Part shown: positions 17,181 to 26,484 of the stretch, in pieces
How positions within the stretch are numbered: the first letter of the stretch is position 1
Layout: the number at the start of each line of letters is the position of its first letter
Source: CAVPWP01 sp050789285
Lineage (GTDB): Bacteria > Pseudomonadota > Alphaproteobacteria > Rhodobacterales > Rhodobacteraceae
DNA: 64,000 nucleotides
Direction of reading: 5' to 3'
Assembly (NCBI RefSeq): GCF_050789285.1
Contig: NZ_JBOUVX010000001.1
Span: 558,001 to 622,000 of the forward strand
Made by a program: the position numbers and the translations under genes
The notes under the pieces: generated by a model
Told to the model about the DNA's origin: nothing
Database searches by the model: none
What the model saw: only the letters and a program-made list of their open reading frames with translations

Positions 17181-18017
17181 ATGACAGGCACGCTCAGGAC
17201 AACGGCATTCACGCTTTGCGCAGCGCTGGCCCTATCGGCTTGCGGTGACCAGTTTTCGTCGCGCGCGGTCCCGGTCGAGCAGTTCTCGGCCGAAGAGATC
17301 TTCGAGCGCGGGGAATTCGAACTCGTGCAGCGCAATCCCGAAGAGGCCGCCTACTTCTTCGGCGAGGTCGAGCGGCTTTACCCCTACAGCGAATGGGCCA
17401 AGCGCGCGCTGATCATGCAGGCCTTCGCTTATCACAGGGACCGCGACTACGAGAACGCGCGCTCGGCCGCGCAGCGCTTCATCGATCTTTATCCCGCCGA
17501 CGAGGATGCGGCCTATGCCCAGTACCTGCTGGCGTTGAGCTACTACGACCAGATCGACGACGTGGGGCGCGATCAGGGGCTGACGTTCCAGGCCCTGCAG
17601 GCCCTGCGGGTGGTGATCGAGGACTACCCGGACAGCGAATACGCCCGTTCCGCGATCCTGAAGTTCGATCTGGCCTTCGACCATCTCGCCGCCAAGGAGA
17701 TGGAGATCGGCCGCTACTACCTGCGCCGCGGCCATTACACCGCCGCCTCCAACCGGTTCCGCATCGTGGTCGAGGATTTCCAGACCACCACCCAGACCCC
17801 CGAGGCGCTGTATCGCCTGGTCGAGATCTACAGTGTCCTGGGCCTGTCCGCCGAGGCCCAGACCGCCGGCGCGATCCTGGGCTTCAACTACCAGTCGTCG
17901 GTCTGGTACCAGGAAGCCTTCGCCCTGCTGACGGGCCTTGGCCTGCGCCCCGAGGCCGAAGGCGAGGGATGGCTGCAGGACATCTACCGCCAGACCATCC
18001 GCGGCGAATGGCTCTGA
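17181..18017 (+). CDS. bamD: outer membrane assembly lipoprotein BamD
   Basis: Lipoprotein of the BAM complex that inserts beta-barrel proteins into the outer membrane. Residues 1-20 are a lipoprotein signal ending LALSA, followed by Cys21. TPR-like repeats fill the rest, with recognisable units around YFFGEVERLYPYSEW, RFIDLYP and VVIEDYPDSEYA. Its 278 residues are normal. It lies between lpxC and recN on the same strand; recN starts 16 bases after the stop. Confidence 0.93.
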   Translation: MTGTLRTTAFTLCAALALSACGDQFSSRAVPVEQFSAEEIFERGEFELVQRNPEEAAYFFGEVERLYPYSEWAKRALIMQAFAYHRDRDYENARSAAQRFIDLYPADEDAAYAQYLLALSYYDQIDDVGRDQGLTFQALQALRVVIEDYPDSEYARSAILKFDLAFDHLAAKEMEIGRYYLRRGHYTAASNRFRIVVEDFQTTTQTPEALYRLVEIYSVLGLSAEAQTAGAILGFNYQSSVWYQEAFALLTGLGLRPEAEGEGWLQDIYRQTIRGEWL

Positions 18018-18033
18018 CCACGACCAGAATGCG

Positions 18034-19683
18034 ATGCTGAGCGGGCTCGACATCCGCGACATGCTGATCATCGACCGGCTGGAACTGCGCTTCCAGCCGG
18101 GCCTGAACGTGCTGACCGGGGAAACGGGGGCGGGCAAGTCGATCCTTCTGGATGCGCTTGGCTTCGTTCTGGGCTGGCGCGGCCGGGCCGAACTGGTGCG
18201 CATCGGCGCCGAGCAGGGCGAGGTCACCGCCTGGTTCGACCTTGCGCCGGGGCATCCCGCCCAGGCCGTGCTGGGCGAGGCCGGTCTGCCCGCCGAGGAC
18301 GAGTTGATCCTGCGGCGCGTCAACACGCCGGACGGGCGCAAGACCGCCTGGGTGAACGATCGCCGCGTCTCGGGCGAGGTGCTGCGCGCCTTGTCGGACA
18401 CGCTGGTCGAGCTTCACGGACAGCACGACGACCGCGGACTTCTGAACCCGCGCGGCCATCGGCAGCTTCTTGATGCCTATGGCCGGCTGGAGCCTGCCGT
18501 CGCGGCCACGCGAAAGGCCTGGGCCGATCTGCGCGCGGCCGAAAAGGCGTTGACCGCGATGCAGGCGGCGGTCGCCGCCGCCAAGGCCGAAGAGGACTAT
18601 CTGCGTCACGCCTGCGACGAGCTTCAGGCCCTTGATCCCAAACCGGGCGAAGAGGCCGAACTCGACACCCGCCGCCGCCTGATGCAGGGGGCCGAGCGGG
18701 CCCGCGGCGATGTCGCACGCGCCGCGCAGGCCCTGGGTGGCGAGGGGGCCGAGGGGCTGCTGAACGACGCGCGCCGCTGGCTCGAGGCCGGGGCCGAAGC
18801 GCTGGGGCAGGGGGCCGAGCCGCCGCTTGCGGCGCTGACGCGCGCCCTTGTCGAACTGGGCGAGGCGCAGGACGGCGTGACCCGCCTTCTCGAGGCGATG
18901 GATTTCGATCCGGCCGATCTCGAGGCCGCCGAAGAGCGGCTGTTCGCGATCCGTGCGCTGGCCCGCAAACATGGCGTGGCGCCCGACGATCTTGCCGATC
19001 TGACGTCCGAACTGGCCGCGCGGCTGGCCGCGCTTGACCGGTCGGGGGCCGAACTGACCGCGCTGGAACGCAGCCTGGCCGCCGCGCGCGCCGCCTACGA
19101 CGCCGCGGCCCTTGACCTTGGGCGGCAGCGGCGCGCGGCCGCGGTCCGCCTTGACGCCGCCATGGCGGCCGAGCTTGCGCCGCTCAAGATGGAACAGGCC
19201 GTGTTCTCGACGGATATCGCGTCGGGCGACCCCGGGCCCGAAGGGGCCGACACGGTGGCCTTCACGGTCGCGACAAACCCCGGCGCCCCGGCCGGCCCGC
19301 TGAACCGCATCGCAAGCGGGGGGGAACTTTCGCGCTTCCTGCTGGCGCTCAAGGTCTGCCTGACGGCCGAAGACAGCGGCCTGACCCTGATCTTCGACGA
19401 GATCGACCGCGGCGTGGGCGGCGCCACGGCCGATGCCGTGGGGCGGCGGCTTGCGGCGTTGGCGCAGGGCGCGCAGGTGCTGGTCGTGACCCATTCCCCG
19501 CAGGTCGCGGCCCTTGGCCAGCATCACTGGCGGGTGGAAAAGCGGGTGGCCGATGGCACGACGCTCAGCCGGGTGCTGGCGCTCGATCCGCAGGCCCGGG
19601 TCGACGAGATCGCCCGCATGCTGGCCGGCGACATCGTCACGGACGAAGCACGCGGCGCCGCGCGCGCGCTTCTGGCCGGCTGA
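18034..19683 (+). CDS. recN: DNA repair protein RecN
   Basis: SMC-like ATPase used in repair of double-strand breaks. The ATG at 18034 gives the expected MLSGLDIRDMLIID opening, and the longer open frame upstream is the bamD shadow. GETGAGKS (29-36) is Walker A. The central region is rich in Ala, Glu and Arg and is probably the coiled coil. Near the C-terminus are the ASGGELSRF signature, Walker B LIFDEIDRGVGG, and VVTHSPQVAA. Length 549 is typical. No LexA box was identified upstream. Confidence 0.95.
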   Translation: MLSGLDIRDMLIIDRLELRFQPGLNVLTGETGAGKSILLDALGFVLGWRGRAELVRIGAEQGEVTAWFDLAPGHPAQAVLGEAGLPAEDELILRRVNTPDGRKTAWVNDRRVSGEVLRALSDTLVELHGQHDDRGLLNPRGHRQLLDAYGRLEPAVAATRKAWADLRAAEKALTAMQAAVAAAKAEEDYLRHACDELQALDPKPGEEAELDTRRRLMQGAERARGDVARAAQALGGEGAEGLLNDARRWLEAGAEALGQGAEPPLAALTRALVELGEAQDGVTRLLEAMDFDPADLEAAEERLFAIRALARKHGVAPDDLADLTSELAARLAALDRSGAELTALERSLAAARAAYDAAALDLGRQRRAAAVRLDAAMAAELAPLKMEQAVFSTDIASGDPGPEGADTVAFTVATNPGAPAGPLNRIASGGELSRFLLALKVCLTAEDSGLTLIFDEIDRGVGGATADAVGRRLAALAQGAQVLVVTHSPQVAALGQHHWRVEKRVADGTTLSRVLALDPQARVDEIARMLAGDIVTDEARGAARALLAG

Positions 19684-19693
19684 CCCGGCGCGC

Positions 19694-19749
19694 CGCCTGA
19701 TCTGCACCGCCTGATCTGCACCGCCCAGTCTTCTTCGCCCAGTCTTTTT
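19694..19749. repeat. four 14-bp tandem units after recN
   Basis: Two identical units CGCCTGATCTGCAC (19694-19707, 19708-19721) are followed at the same 14-bp period by CGCCCAGTCTTCTT (19722-19735) and CGCCCAGTCTTTTT (19736-19749). All four begin CGCC. They start 10 bases after the recN stop. The pattern looks like two local duplications by slippage. Confidence 0.75.
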
Positions 19750-19917
19750 CGCGCGAATTTGCCACGCCCGCCGGATTTCGTCCCCCGGGGCACTGGCCGG
19801 TGGCGCGCCCCTCGCCTAGGAAGGGCAGGTGGCCGCCCCCGGCCGCAAGACGCTCCGCGCGGCCGGACGGGCGGCCCGCCGGGCCGAAGGACCGGATTGC
19901 CCGTCGGGACACGCGCC

Positions 19918-21606
19918 ATGGAAGGGCCCCCGCGCGCCACGTTTTCCAGCCGGATCGACGCGGCCATCGCCGCGCTTCGCGACGCCTGGACGGTGCTGCG
20001 TGACCGGGGTCCGACGCAGATCCAGTTCTGGTTCATCGCGCTTGTGATCGGCATCGCCGCGGGTTTTGCGGCGCTTTTCTTCCGCAAGGGCATCATCTGG
20101 CTGCAACAGACGCTTTACGGCACCGACGACGTGCGGATGCTGCACAGTTTCGCCGAGACGCTGCCCTGGTATGTGATCCTGATCATCCCGATCCTCGGCG
20201 GGCTGGTGGTGGGCGTCATCCTGCATGTCTTCACCGATGATGGCCGGGTCCGCTCGGTCGCCGACGTGATCGAAGGCGCCGCCTTGAACGAGGGCCGGGT
20301 CGAGGTCAGGGCCGGGCTGGCCTCGGCGGCGGCCTCGCTCATCACGCTGGGTTCGGGCGGGTCGTCGGGACGCGAAGGGCCCGTGGTCCACCTTGCCGGC
20401 GTTCTCTCGACCTGGGTGTCGCGGCGGATCGCCGCCGACGGCATCACCGGGCGCGACCTGCTGGGCTGCGCGGTGGCGGCCGCCGTGTCGGCCAGCTTCA
20501 ACGCCCCGATCGCCGGGGCGCTTTTCGCGCTCGAGGTGGTGCTGCGCCACTTCGCCGTCCACGCCTTCGCGCCGATCGTCATCGCCTCGGCGGCCGGCAC
20601 CGTCATCAACCGGCTCGAATTCGGGGGCGTCACCGAATACAGCCTGCCCGAGGAAGGCGCGCTTGCCTTCTACGTCGAGCTTCCCGCCTTCCTGATCCTG
20701 GGACTCCTGTCAGGCCTTGTCGCCGTGATCCTGATGAGGGCGATCTTCTGGACCGACGACGCCGGCACCCGCCTGCACCGCCGGACAGGGCTGCCGCGCT
20801 GGCTGCGCCCGATGGTCGCCGGGGCGCTTCTGGGCGGCATCGCGATCTGGTTTCCGCATATCATTGGCGTGGGCTACGAAACCGTCGCGGCCGCGCTGAC
20901 CGGACAGATCGGGCTTTGGGACGCCATCGTCTTCTGCATGATCAAGGTCGTCGCGGTGGCGATCACTATGGGCGGGCGCATGGGGGGCGGTGTCTTCTCG
21001 CCCTCGCTGATGGTTGGCGCCCTGCTCGGGCTGGCCTTCGGCATCATCGCCACTGGGATCTTTCCGACCGTGTCGGGCACGCAGATGGTCTATGCACTGG
21101 CGGGGATGGGCGCGGTGGCGGCGGCGGTGTTGGGGGCGCCGATCTCGACCACGCTGATCATCTTCGAACTCACCGGCGACTGGCAGATCGGGCTTGCCGT
21201 GATGGTCGCGGTCTCGATGTCGACGGCCCTGGCCTCGAAGCTGGTCCACCGGTCGTTCTTCCTGACCCAGCTTGAACGGCGCAACATCCACCTTGCCGCG
21301 GGACCGCAGGCCTATCTGCTTGCGATGTTCCGGGTCGGCAACGTGATGCGCCCGCCCGACGACCCGCGCGGCCCACCCCCTGACGAGGTCGCGGCTGCGC
21401 TGAAGGACGGGCTTGGCATCGCGGCCAACGCCACGCTCGAGACCGCCATGCCGATGTTCGAGCGCACCGACCGGAGCTTCCTGCCGGTGGTGCGGACGGG
21501 CGCGCCGGACGAGCCGCCCGAAGTCCTTGGAATCCTGCACCAGGTGGACGCGCTCAAGGCCTACAACCGCGCGCTCGCCGCCACCGCCGCCGAGGAACAC
21601 TCCTGA
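19918..21606 (+). CDS. ClC family chloride channel or Cl-/H+ antiporter
   Basis: Membrane protein of the ClC family, 562 residues with the ATG at 19918; the frame runs open upstream but without homology. The selectivity motif GSGGSSGREGPVV carries the gating glutamate of GREGP, and GGVFSPSLMVGALLG is the GxFxP motif. The usual first motif GSGIPE is replaced by VRSVADVIEG, which I associate with a separate ClC subfamily. The C-terminus after the membrane part (about residues 460-550) looks like a reduced pair of CBS domains. It stands alone, with no partner gene to indicate its role. Confidence 0.9.
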   Translation: MEGPPRATFSSRIDAAIAALRDAWTVLRDRGPTQIQFWFIALVIGIAAGFAALFFRKGIIWLQQTLYGTDDVRMLHSFAETLPWYVILIIPILGGLVVGVILHVFTDDGRVRSVADVIEGAALNEGRVEVRAGLASAAASLITLGSGGSSGREGPVVHLAGVLSTWVSRRIAADGITGRDLLGCAVAAAVSASFNAPIAGALFALEVVLRHFAVHAFAPIVIASAAGTVINRLEFGGVTEYSLPEEGALAFYVELPAFLILGLLSGLVAVILMRAIFWTDDAGTRLHRRTGLPRWLRPMVAGALLGGIAIWFPHIIGVGYETVAAALTGQIGLWDAIVFCMIKVVAVAITMGGRMGGGVFSPSLMVGALLGLAFGIIATGIFPTVSGTQMVYALAGMGAVAAAVLGAPISTTLIIFELTGDWQIGLAVMVAVSMSTALASKLVHRSFFLTQLERRNIHLAAGPQAYLLAMFRVGNVMRPPDDPRGPPPDEVAAALKDGLGIAANATLETAMPMFERTDRSFLPVVRTGAPDEPPEVLGILHQVDALKAYNRALAATAAEEHS

Positions 21607-21625
21607 CCGGCGCGAGGGCGCCCCG

Positions 21626-21970
21626 TCACAACTGCTCGAGCTGGACCGTGTCGAGAGAATAGAAGGCGATGTGGCCCGCGATCGCGGCCGCGGCTTCGTT
21701 CGGCTCTTCGTAGGACCACGCGGCGCTGCGCAGGACGGTGCTTTTGGTGACGATATCGTAATGCGCGGCCCGCCCCTTCTTCGGGCAGGTCGTCACCTTG
21801 TCGCTGCGTTCGAGAAACGCCATGGCGACGTCGCCGCGCGGGAAATAGATCACGGGCGGCAGATGCCCTTCGGTCAGTTCCAGCGCGTTCTGCGTCTCGC
21901 CCAGCACGGCGCCGCCGGCGCGCACCACCCACGTCCCCTCGGCCCGCCGGATGCGGATATCGTTGTTCAT
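21626..21970 (-). CDS. DUF427 protein
   Basis: A 114-residue protein starting at the ATG at 21970 with GGAGG just upstream. The segments VYFP-like VIYFPRGDVAMAFLERS, TTCPKKGRAAHYDI and AAWSYEEPNEAAAAIAGHIAFY are the hallmarks of DUF427, a small beta-rich family of unknown function. It lies head to tail with the aminopeptidase gene, 47 bases after its stop, so the two may be co-transcribed. It converges with the ClC gene. Confidence 0.88.
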   Translation of the reverse strand: MNNDIRIRRAEGTWVVRAGGAVLGETQNALELTEGHLPPVIYFPRGDVAMAFLERSDKVTTCPKKGRAAHYDIVTKSTVLRSAAWSYEEPNEAAAAIAGHIAFYSLDTVQLEQL

Positions 21971-22017
21971 CGTCCCCTCCTTCGCGGCGCACCTTCGGTC
22001 CGCCGCCGTTCCCTCGT

Positions 22018-23805
22018 TCAGATAGCGCGCGTGGCCGCCATCAGCCAGTCGCGTGCCGCCGAACCGACGCGCGGCCCGATCCGCCGCGCGACTTCGGCGT
22101 GATAGGCGTTGAGCCAGCCGCGTTCGCCCGGGCTCAGGATCGCCGGTTCGACCAGACGCAGGTCGATCGGCACGTAGGTCAGCGTCTCGAACGCCAGCTG
22201 GTCCCGCCCGTCGCCGATCTTCGGTGCCTCCTCGACCACGACAAGGTTCTCGATCCGGATGCCGAAGGCGCCCTCGCGGTAGTACCCGGGCTCGTTCGAC
22301 AGGATCATCCCCGGCTCGAGCGCGATCTCCGAAATGCGCGAGATCCGCTGCGGCCCCTCGTGGACGCCCAGGAAGACGCCGACGCCATGTCCGGTGCCAT
22401 GGTCGTAGTCCAGCCCGGCCCGCCACAACGCCGCGCGCGCCAGCGGATCAAGATCGCGTCCCGCCAACCCGCGCGGCCAGCGCGCACGGCTGATCGCGAT
22501 CATGCCCTTGAGAACCCGGGTGAAGCAGTCGCGCATCTCGGCAGTGGGCGCGCCCACGGCGACGGTGCGGGTGATGTCGGTCGTGCCGTCCAGATACTGC
22601 CCGCCCGAATCGATCAGAAGCAGCTCGCCCGGGCGCACCGGACGATCGGTCTCTTCGGTCACGCGGTAATGCACGATCGCGCCATGTTCGCCCGCGCCGC
22701 AGATCGTGTCGAAGCTGATCCCGCGCAGCGCGTTGGTCGCCCGGCGGAAGGTCTCGAGCTTCTTGACCACCTCGATCTCGGTCAGCTTGCCCCCGGGGGC
22801 CGCCGTGTCGAGCCAGCACAGGAACTCGACCATCGCCGCCCCGTCGCGCAGATGCGCCTCGCGGGTGCCGGCAATCTCGGCCGGGGTCTTGCGCGCCTTG
22901 GGCAGGATGCACGGATCCTCGCCCCAGGCGACCTCGATCCCGGCCGCGGTCAGGATCTCGCTCACCGCAAGGGGGGCCGTGGCCTTGTCGACCCGCACCG
23001 GGCCGCGCAGGGCCGCCAGTGCCGGTGCCAGCCGGTCGGGCCGCAGGACGCGCACCTCGTGCCCGGGATCGACATGCTCGAGCTTCGCGGGATCGGCGAA
23101 GAGGTCGACGATGCCATCGGCATGCAGGATCGCGAAGGCCTGCAGGACGGGCATCTGCGGCAGGTCGCGCCCACGCAGGTTCAGAAGCCACGAGATGCTG
23201 TCAGGCAGCGTCAGCACCGCCGCCATCTGTCCCGCCTCGCGCAGGACGCGGCCAAGCTCGGCCCGCTTCTCGGTCGAGGTTCGCCCGGCAAGTTCGACCG
23301 GATAGGCCTCGGCATGGCCGGCGGGCGGTGACGGCTGGTCGGTCCAGATCCGGTCGATTAGGTTCTCGCAGGGCCGCAGCACCACCCCGGCGGGCGCAAG
23401 CTTGCGCTCCATCCGCTCGACCTCGGCTGCGGTGTGCAGCCAGGCGTCGAAGCCCAGGACTGCGCCGCGGGGCAGACGCGTGGCCAACCAGTCCTCGGGC
23501 CGCGTCGCGGGCCAGTCGACGGGGGTGAAATCCCCGGCCACCTGCACCCGAACCTGCAGCCGATATCGGCCATCGACAAAGATCCCGGCCGCGTCGCGGG
23601 TCAGTGCGGCGATCCCGGCCGATCCGGTGAAGCCCGTGAGCCACGCCAGCCGTTCGTCGCGCGCCGCCACGTATTCCCCCTGATGGGCATCGGCGCGCGG
23701 CACGAGGAAGGCATCGATGCCTTCATCCGCCATCGCCGACCGCAGCGCCGCAAGCCGCGGCGGTCCCTGGTCGGGCGTGGTCGTGGCGCGGAACGTCTGG
23801 AACAT
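22018..23805 (-). CDS. M24 family aminopeptidase P (Xaa-Pro aminopeptidase), three-domain form
   Basis: Cleaves N-terminal residues preceding proline. It is 595 residues, the long three-domain type also found in eukaryotic cytosol, rather than the 440-residue E. coli PepP. I start at ATG 23805 (MFQTFRATTT), since the frame upstream is the shadow of cobT. The N-terminal creatinase-like domain begins near FLVPRADAHQGEYV. The metal centre is visible as LLIDSGGQYLDGTTDITR (two Asp), GTGHGVG (His), and NEPGYYREG with IRIENL (two Glu). Confidence 0.93.
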   Translation of the reverse strand: MFQTFRATTTPDQGPPRLAALRSAMADEGIDAFLVPRADAHQGEYVAARDERLAWLTGFTGSAGIAALTRDAAGIFVDGRYRLQVRVQVAGDFTPVDWPATRPEDWLATRLPRGAVLGFDAWLHTAAEVERMERKLAPAGVVLRPCENLIDRIWTDQPSPPAGHAEAYPVELAGRTSTEKRAELGRVLREAGQMAAVLTLPDSISWLLNLRGRDLPQMPVLQAFAILHADGIVDLFADPAKLEHVDPGHEVRVLRPDRLAPALAALRGPVRVDKATAPLAVSEILTAAGIEVAWGEDPCILPKARKTPAEIAGTREAHLRDGAAMVEFLCWLDTAAPGGKLTEIEVVKKLETFRRATNALRGISFDTICGAGEHGAIVHYRVTEETDRPVRPGELLLIDSGGQYLDGTTDITRTVAVGAPTAEMRDCFTRVLKGMIAISRARWPRGLAGRDLDPLARAALWRAGLDYDHGTGHGVGVFLGVHEGPQRISRISEIALEPGMILSNEPGYYREGAFGIRIENLVVVEEAPKIGDGRDQLAFETLTYVPIDLRLVEPAILSPGERGWLNAYHAEVARRIGPRVGSAARDWLMAATRAI

Positions 23806-23906
23806 GGCAGTCTTCTCTTTCCAAGTACTCCGGGGGAGGCCCGCGTCAGCGGCGCAGGGGCAGAGCTCCCCTTCGCCCCGACCTGTCCGATCCGCCCACG
23901 GACCCG

Positions 23907-25778
23907 TCAGCCCGCCTTGCGGATCCCCAGGAACTTCGCCCGCGCGCGCGGATCCTTGTCGAACAGGCCGGCAAGCTGCTCGGTCATCGCGCCGGCCAGC
24001 TGGTCGACATCGGTGATCGTGACCGCGCGCTGGTAATACCGCGTCACGTCGTGCCCGATGCCGATGGCGATCAGTTCCACCGCGCGGCGGCGCTCGACCA
24101 TGGCGATGACGTCGCGCAGGTGCTTTTCCAGATAGTTCGCGGGGTTCACGCTGAGGGTCGAATCGTCCACCGGCGCGCCGTCCGAGATCACCATCAGGAT
24201 CTTGCGCGCTTCCGGCCGCGCCAGCATCCGCCGGTGCGCCCATTCCAGCGCCTCGCCGTCGATGTTCTCCTTCAGCAGGCCCTCCTTCATCATCAGGCCC
24301 AGGTTCTCGCGCGTGCGCCGCCAGGGGGTGTCCGCGCCCTTGTAGATGATGTGGCGCAGGTCGTTGAGCCGCCCCGGGCCCTGCGGGCGGCCATCGGCCA
24401 GCCATTTCTCGCGCGACTGCCCGCCTTTCCAGGCCCGCGTCGTGAAGCCCAGGATCTCGACCTTGACCTGGCAGCGTTCCAGCGTCCGCGCCAGCACGTC
24501 GGCGCAGATCGCCGCGATCGAGATCGGGCGGCCGCGCATCGAGCCCGAGTTGTCGAGCAGAAGCGTCACCACCGTGTCGCGGAATTCAGTGTCTTTCTCG
24601 ACCTTGAAGGACAGGGGCGTGGTGGGGTTTGCCACCACCCGCGCCAGGCGGCCGGCGTCCAGGATGCCTTCCTCGCGGTCGAATTCCCAGCTGCGGTTCT
24701 GCTGCGCCTGCAACCGCCGTTGCAGCTTGTTGGCCAGCCGCGAGACCGCCCCCTTCAACGGGTCGAGCTGCTGGTCGAGATAGGCGCGCAGGCGTTCCAG
24801 TTCGGCCGGCTCGGCCAGGTCCTCGGCATGGATCTCCTCGTCGTACTCGGCGGCATAGACGACGTAGTTCGGGTCGGCCTCGCTTGCCGGCGCCGGCGGC
24901 GGCGGTTCGAGCGGGGCTTCGCCTTCGGGCAGTTCGGTCTCCTCGCCCATCTCGGCGTCGGCCAGGTCGTCGGCGGCGACCTGTGCCTGGCTCGGGTCCA
25001 TCTGCTGGTCCTGGCTTTGCTCGGGCGACGCGTCCATCTCGTCGCTGTCGCCGTCCTCTTCGCCCTGGGCCTCGGGGTTGTCCTGCTCTTCGGGGCCGTC
25101 CTGCGCCTCGTTCTCGTCCTCGCCGGCGTCGGGGTCGTCGCCCAGCTGGTCGCCATAGCCGAGATCGCTGATGACCTGCCGGGCGAAGCGGGCGAAGGCC
25201 GTCTGGTCGTCGAGTTTGGCGTCGAGGTCGTCAAGCGTGCCGCCCGCCGCGTCCTCGATGAAACCGCGCCACAGGTCGAGCACGTTTTCCGCCCCCGGGG
25301 GCAGGGGGCGGCCTGTGGCGCGCTGCCGGATCATATAGCCCGCGGCCGTGGCAAGCGGCGCGTCCGCGGCCTCGCGGATCTGGGCAAAGCCCTTGCGCGC
25401 GGCTTCGGCGGCGATCTTGGCGTCGATGTTGCCGGCGGTGCCGGGCATCACCCGCGCGCCGATGGCCTCGCAGCGCGCTTCTTCCATCGCGGCGTAAAGG
25501 TCGCGCGCCATCTGGCCCTGCGGCTGGTAGCGGCTGAAGGTCTTGCCGTCGTGATAGCGGTGGCGCAGCGCAAGCGCATCGGCCGTGCCGCGGGCCAGCA
25601 TCACCTCGTCGCGCGTCATGCGCCGCGTGACCTGGGGCAGGCGGATCTGGTCGGCGGTCATCCCCGGCGGGTCGACCGAATAGCTGACCGTCAGGTCGGG
25701 ATCGTCGGCCATCACCTTGGTGGCTTCGGCCAGCGCCTTCTTGAAGGGATCGGCAGGATTGTCGGAAGCAGGCTTCAT
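23907..25778 (-). CDS. cobT: aerobic cobaltochelatase subunit CobT
   Basis: Large subunit of the ATP-dependent CobNST chelatase that inserts cobalt into hydrogenobyrinic acid a,c-diamide in aerobic cobalamin synthesis. I start at ATG 25778 (MKPASDNPADPF); a frame 12 residues longer is less likely. The 623-residue protein has a conserved N-terminal part, a strongly acidic stretch of about 100 residues (roughly 215-320), and a C-terminal VWA domain with MIDAS motif DNSGSMRG near residue 405. Its AAA+ partner cobS lies upstream on the same strand, with one small gene between. Confidence 0.93.
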   Translation of the reverse strand: MKPASDNPADPFKKALAEATKVMADDPDLTVSYSVDPPGMTADQIRLPQVTRRMTRDEVMLARGTADALALRHRYHDGKTFSRYQPQGQMARDLYAAMEEARCEAIGARVMPGTAGNIDAKIAAEAARKGFAQIREAADAPLATAAGYMIRQRATGRPLPPGAENVLDLWRGFIEDAAGGTLDDLDAKLDDQTAFARFARQVISDLGYGDQLGDDPDAGEDENEAQDGPEEQDNPEAQGEEDGDSDEMDASPEQSQDQQMDPSQAQVAADDLADAEMGEETELPEGEAPLEPPPPAPASEADPNYVVYAAEYDEEIHAEDLAEPAELERLRAYLDQQLDPLKGAVSRLANKLQRRLQAQQNRSWEFDREEGILDAGRLARVVANPTTPLSFKVEKDTEFRDTVVTLLLDNSGSMRGRPISIAAICADVLARTLERCQVKVEILGFTTRAWKGGQSREKWLADGRPQGPGRLNDLRHIIYKGADTPWRRTRENLGLMMKEGLLKENIDGEALEWAHRRMLARPEARKILMVISDGAPVDDSTLSVNPANYLEKHLRDVIAMVERRRAVELIAIGIGHDVTRYYQRAVTITDVDQLAGAMTEQLAGLFDKDPRARAKFLGIRKAG

Positions 25779-25853
25779 GCCGGGATAGATCGCGCCCCCG
25801 GGGGGAAAAGGCAAGGGGAAGGGACGCCCGTGCGCGGGCGGCGATCGTTCGGG

Positions 25854-26258
25854 TCAGGTTCCGGGCAGGAGGCGCAGGCAGCCGGCGACGCGGGCCTCGG
25901 CCGCCGCGGCCGAGGCGGGCCGCGCATGGGGATCCTCTGCGAAGGCGGCGCGCGTCAGAAGCATGGCCTGCTCGGCGCGGGCGGTGACGCGCCACGTCAG
26001 GGTGGTGCCCTCAGGAAGTCCCTGGGCCTCTGCATCGGGCAGAACGGCGTCGAGAAGGTCAAGGAACGCCGCCCGCCGCGCGGCCGTCACGTCCGAAGCC
26101 GGCCCGTCGAACAGCCGCTGATGCTCCTCGAGCGCCAGAAGCCATCCGGCACAATCGGCGAAGACCCGGGCGCGTTCATGGGGCGACGGAGGCAGCGCCG
26201 CCGCCTGGGTGGCGCAGAGGGCCGCGAGGGCGGCAAGGATTTTTCGCAAATCGCCCAT
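25854..26258 (-). CDS. small exported protein of unknown function between cobS and cobT
   Basis: A 134-residue product with an N-terminal signal-like segment (MGDLRKILAALAALCATQAA, then LPPSPHE). Two Cys, in DCAGWLL and VAGCLRLL, bracket the mature part, so a disulfide is possible. The rest is Ala/Leu-rich and helical. Third-position GC fits the neighbours, which supports a real gene. I recognise no family. It sits in the same direction as cobS and cobT, 75 bases before cobT. A perfect 7-bp inverted repeat overlaps its start codon. Confidence 0.6.
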   Translation of the reverse strand: MGDLRKILAALAALCATQAAALPPSPHERARVFADCAGWLLALEEHQRLFDGPASDVTAARRAAFLDLLDAVLPDAEAQGLPEGTTLTWRVTARAEQAMLLTRAAFAEDPHARPASAAAAEARVAGCLRLLPGT

Positions 26259-26273
26259 GATGTAAGCATCATG
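26256..26273. promoter_or_regulatory. palindrome over the start of the cobS-cobT spacer gene
   Basis: CATGATG (26256-26262) and CATCATG (26267-26273) form a perfect 7-bp inverted repeat with spacer TAAG. The left arm contains the start codon (CAT, reverse) of the gene 25854-26258. It could hide the start in an RNA hairpin or bind a regulator. Confidence 0.4.
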
Positions 26274-26484
26274 CAGGAAATCTTGCCGAGCAATTGATCG
26301 AAATGCGAAAACAAAGCGGCGTTGCGCAAAATGCGCAGTCGAACCGGACCCGGCGGCGGGACCGCCCTGCGCGGGCCTTGGGGCAAGGCTGTGGTGTGAA
26401 GGCGCCGCGCCCGCCGGTCAGAGGCGGGACGGGGCAAGCCGGGCCACCCCGCGACCTGTCGCGTCGCTCAGGGGTTGGGCGGTC

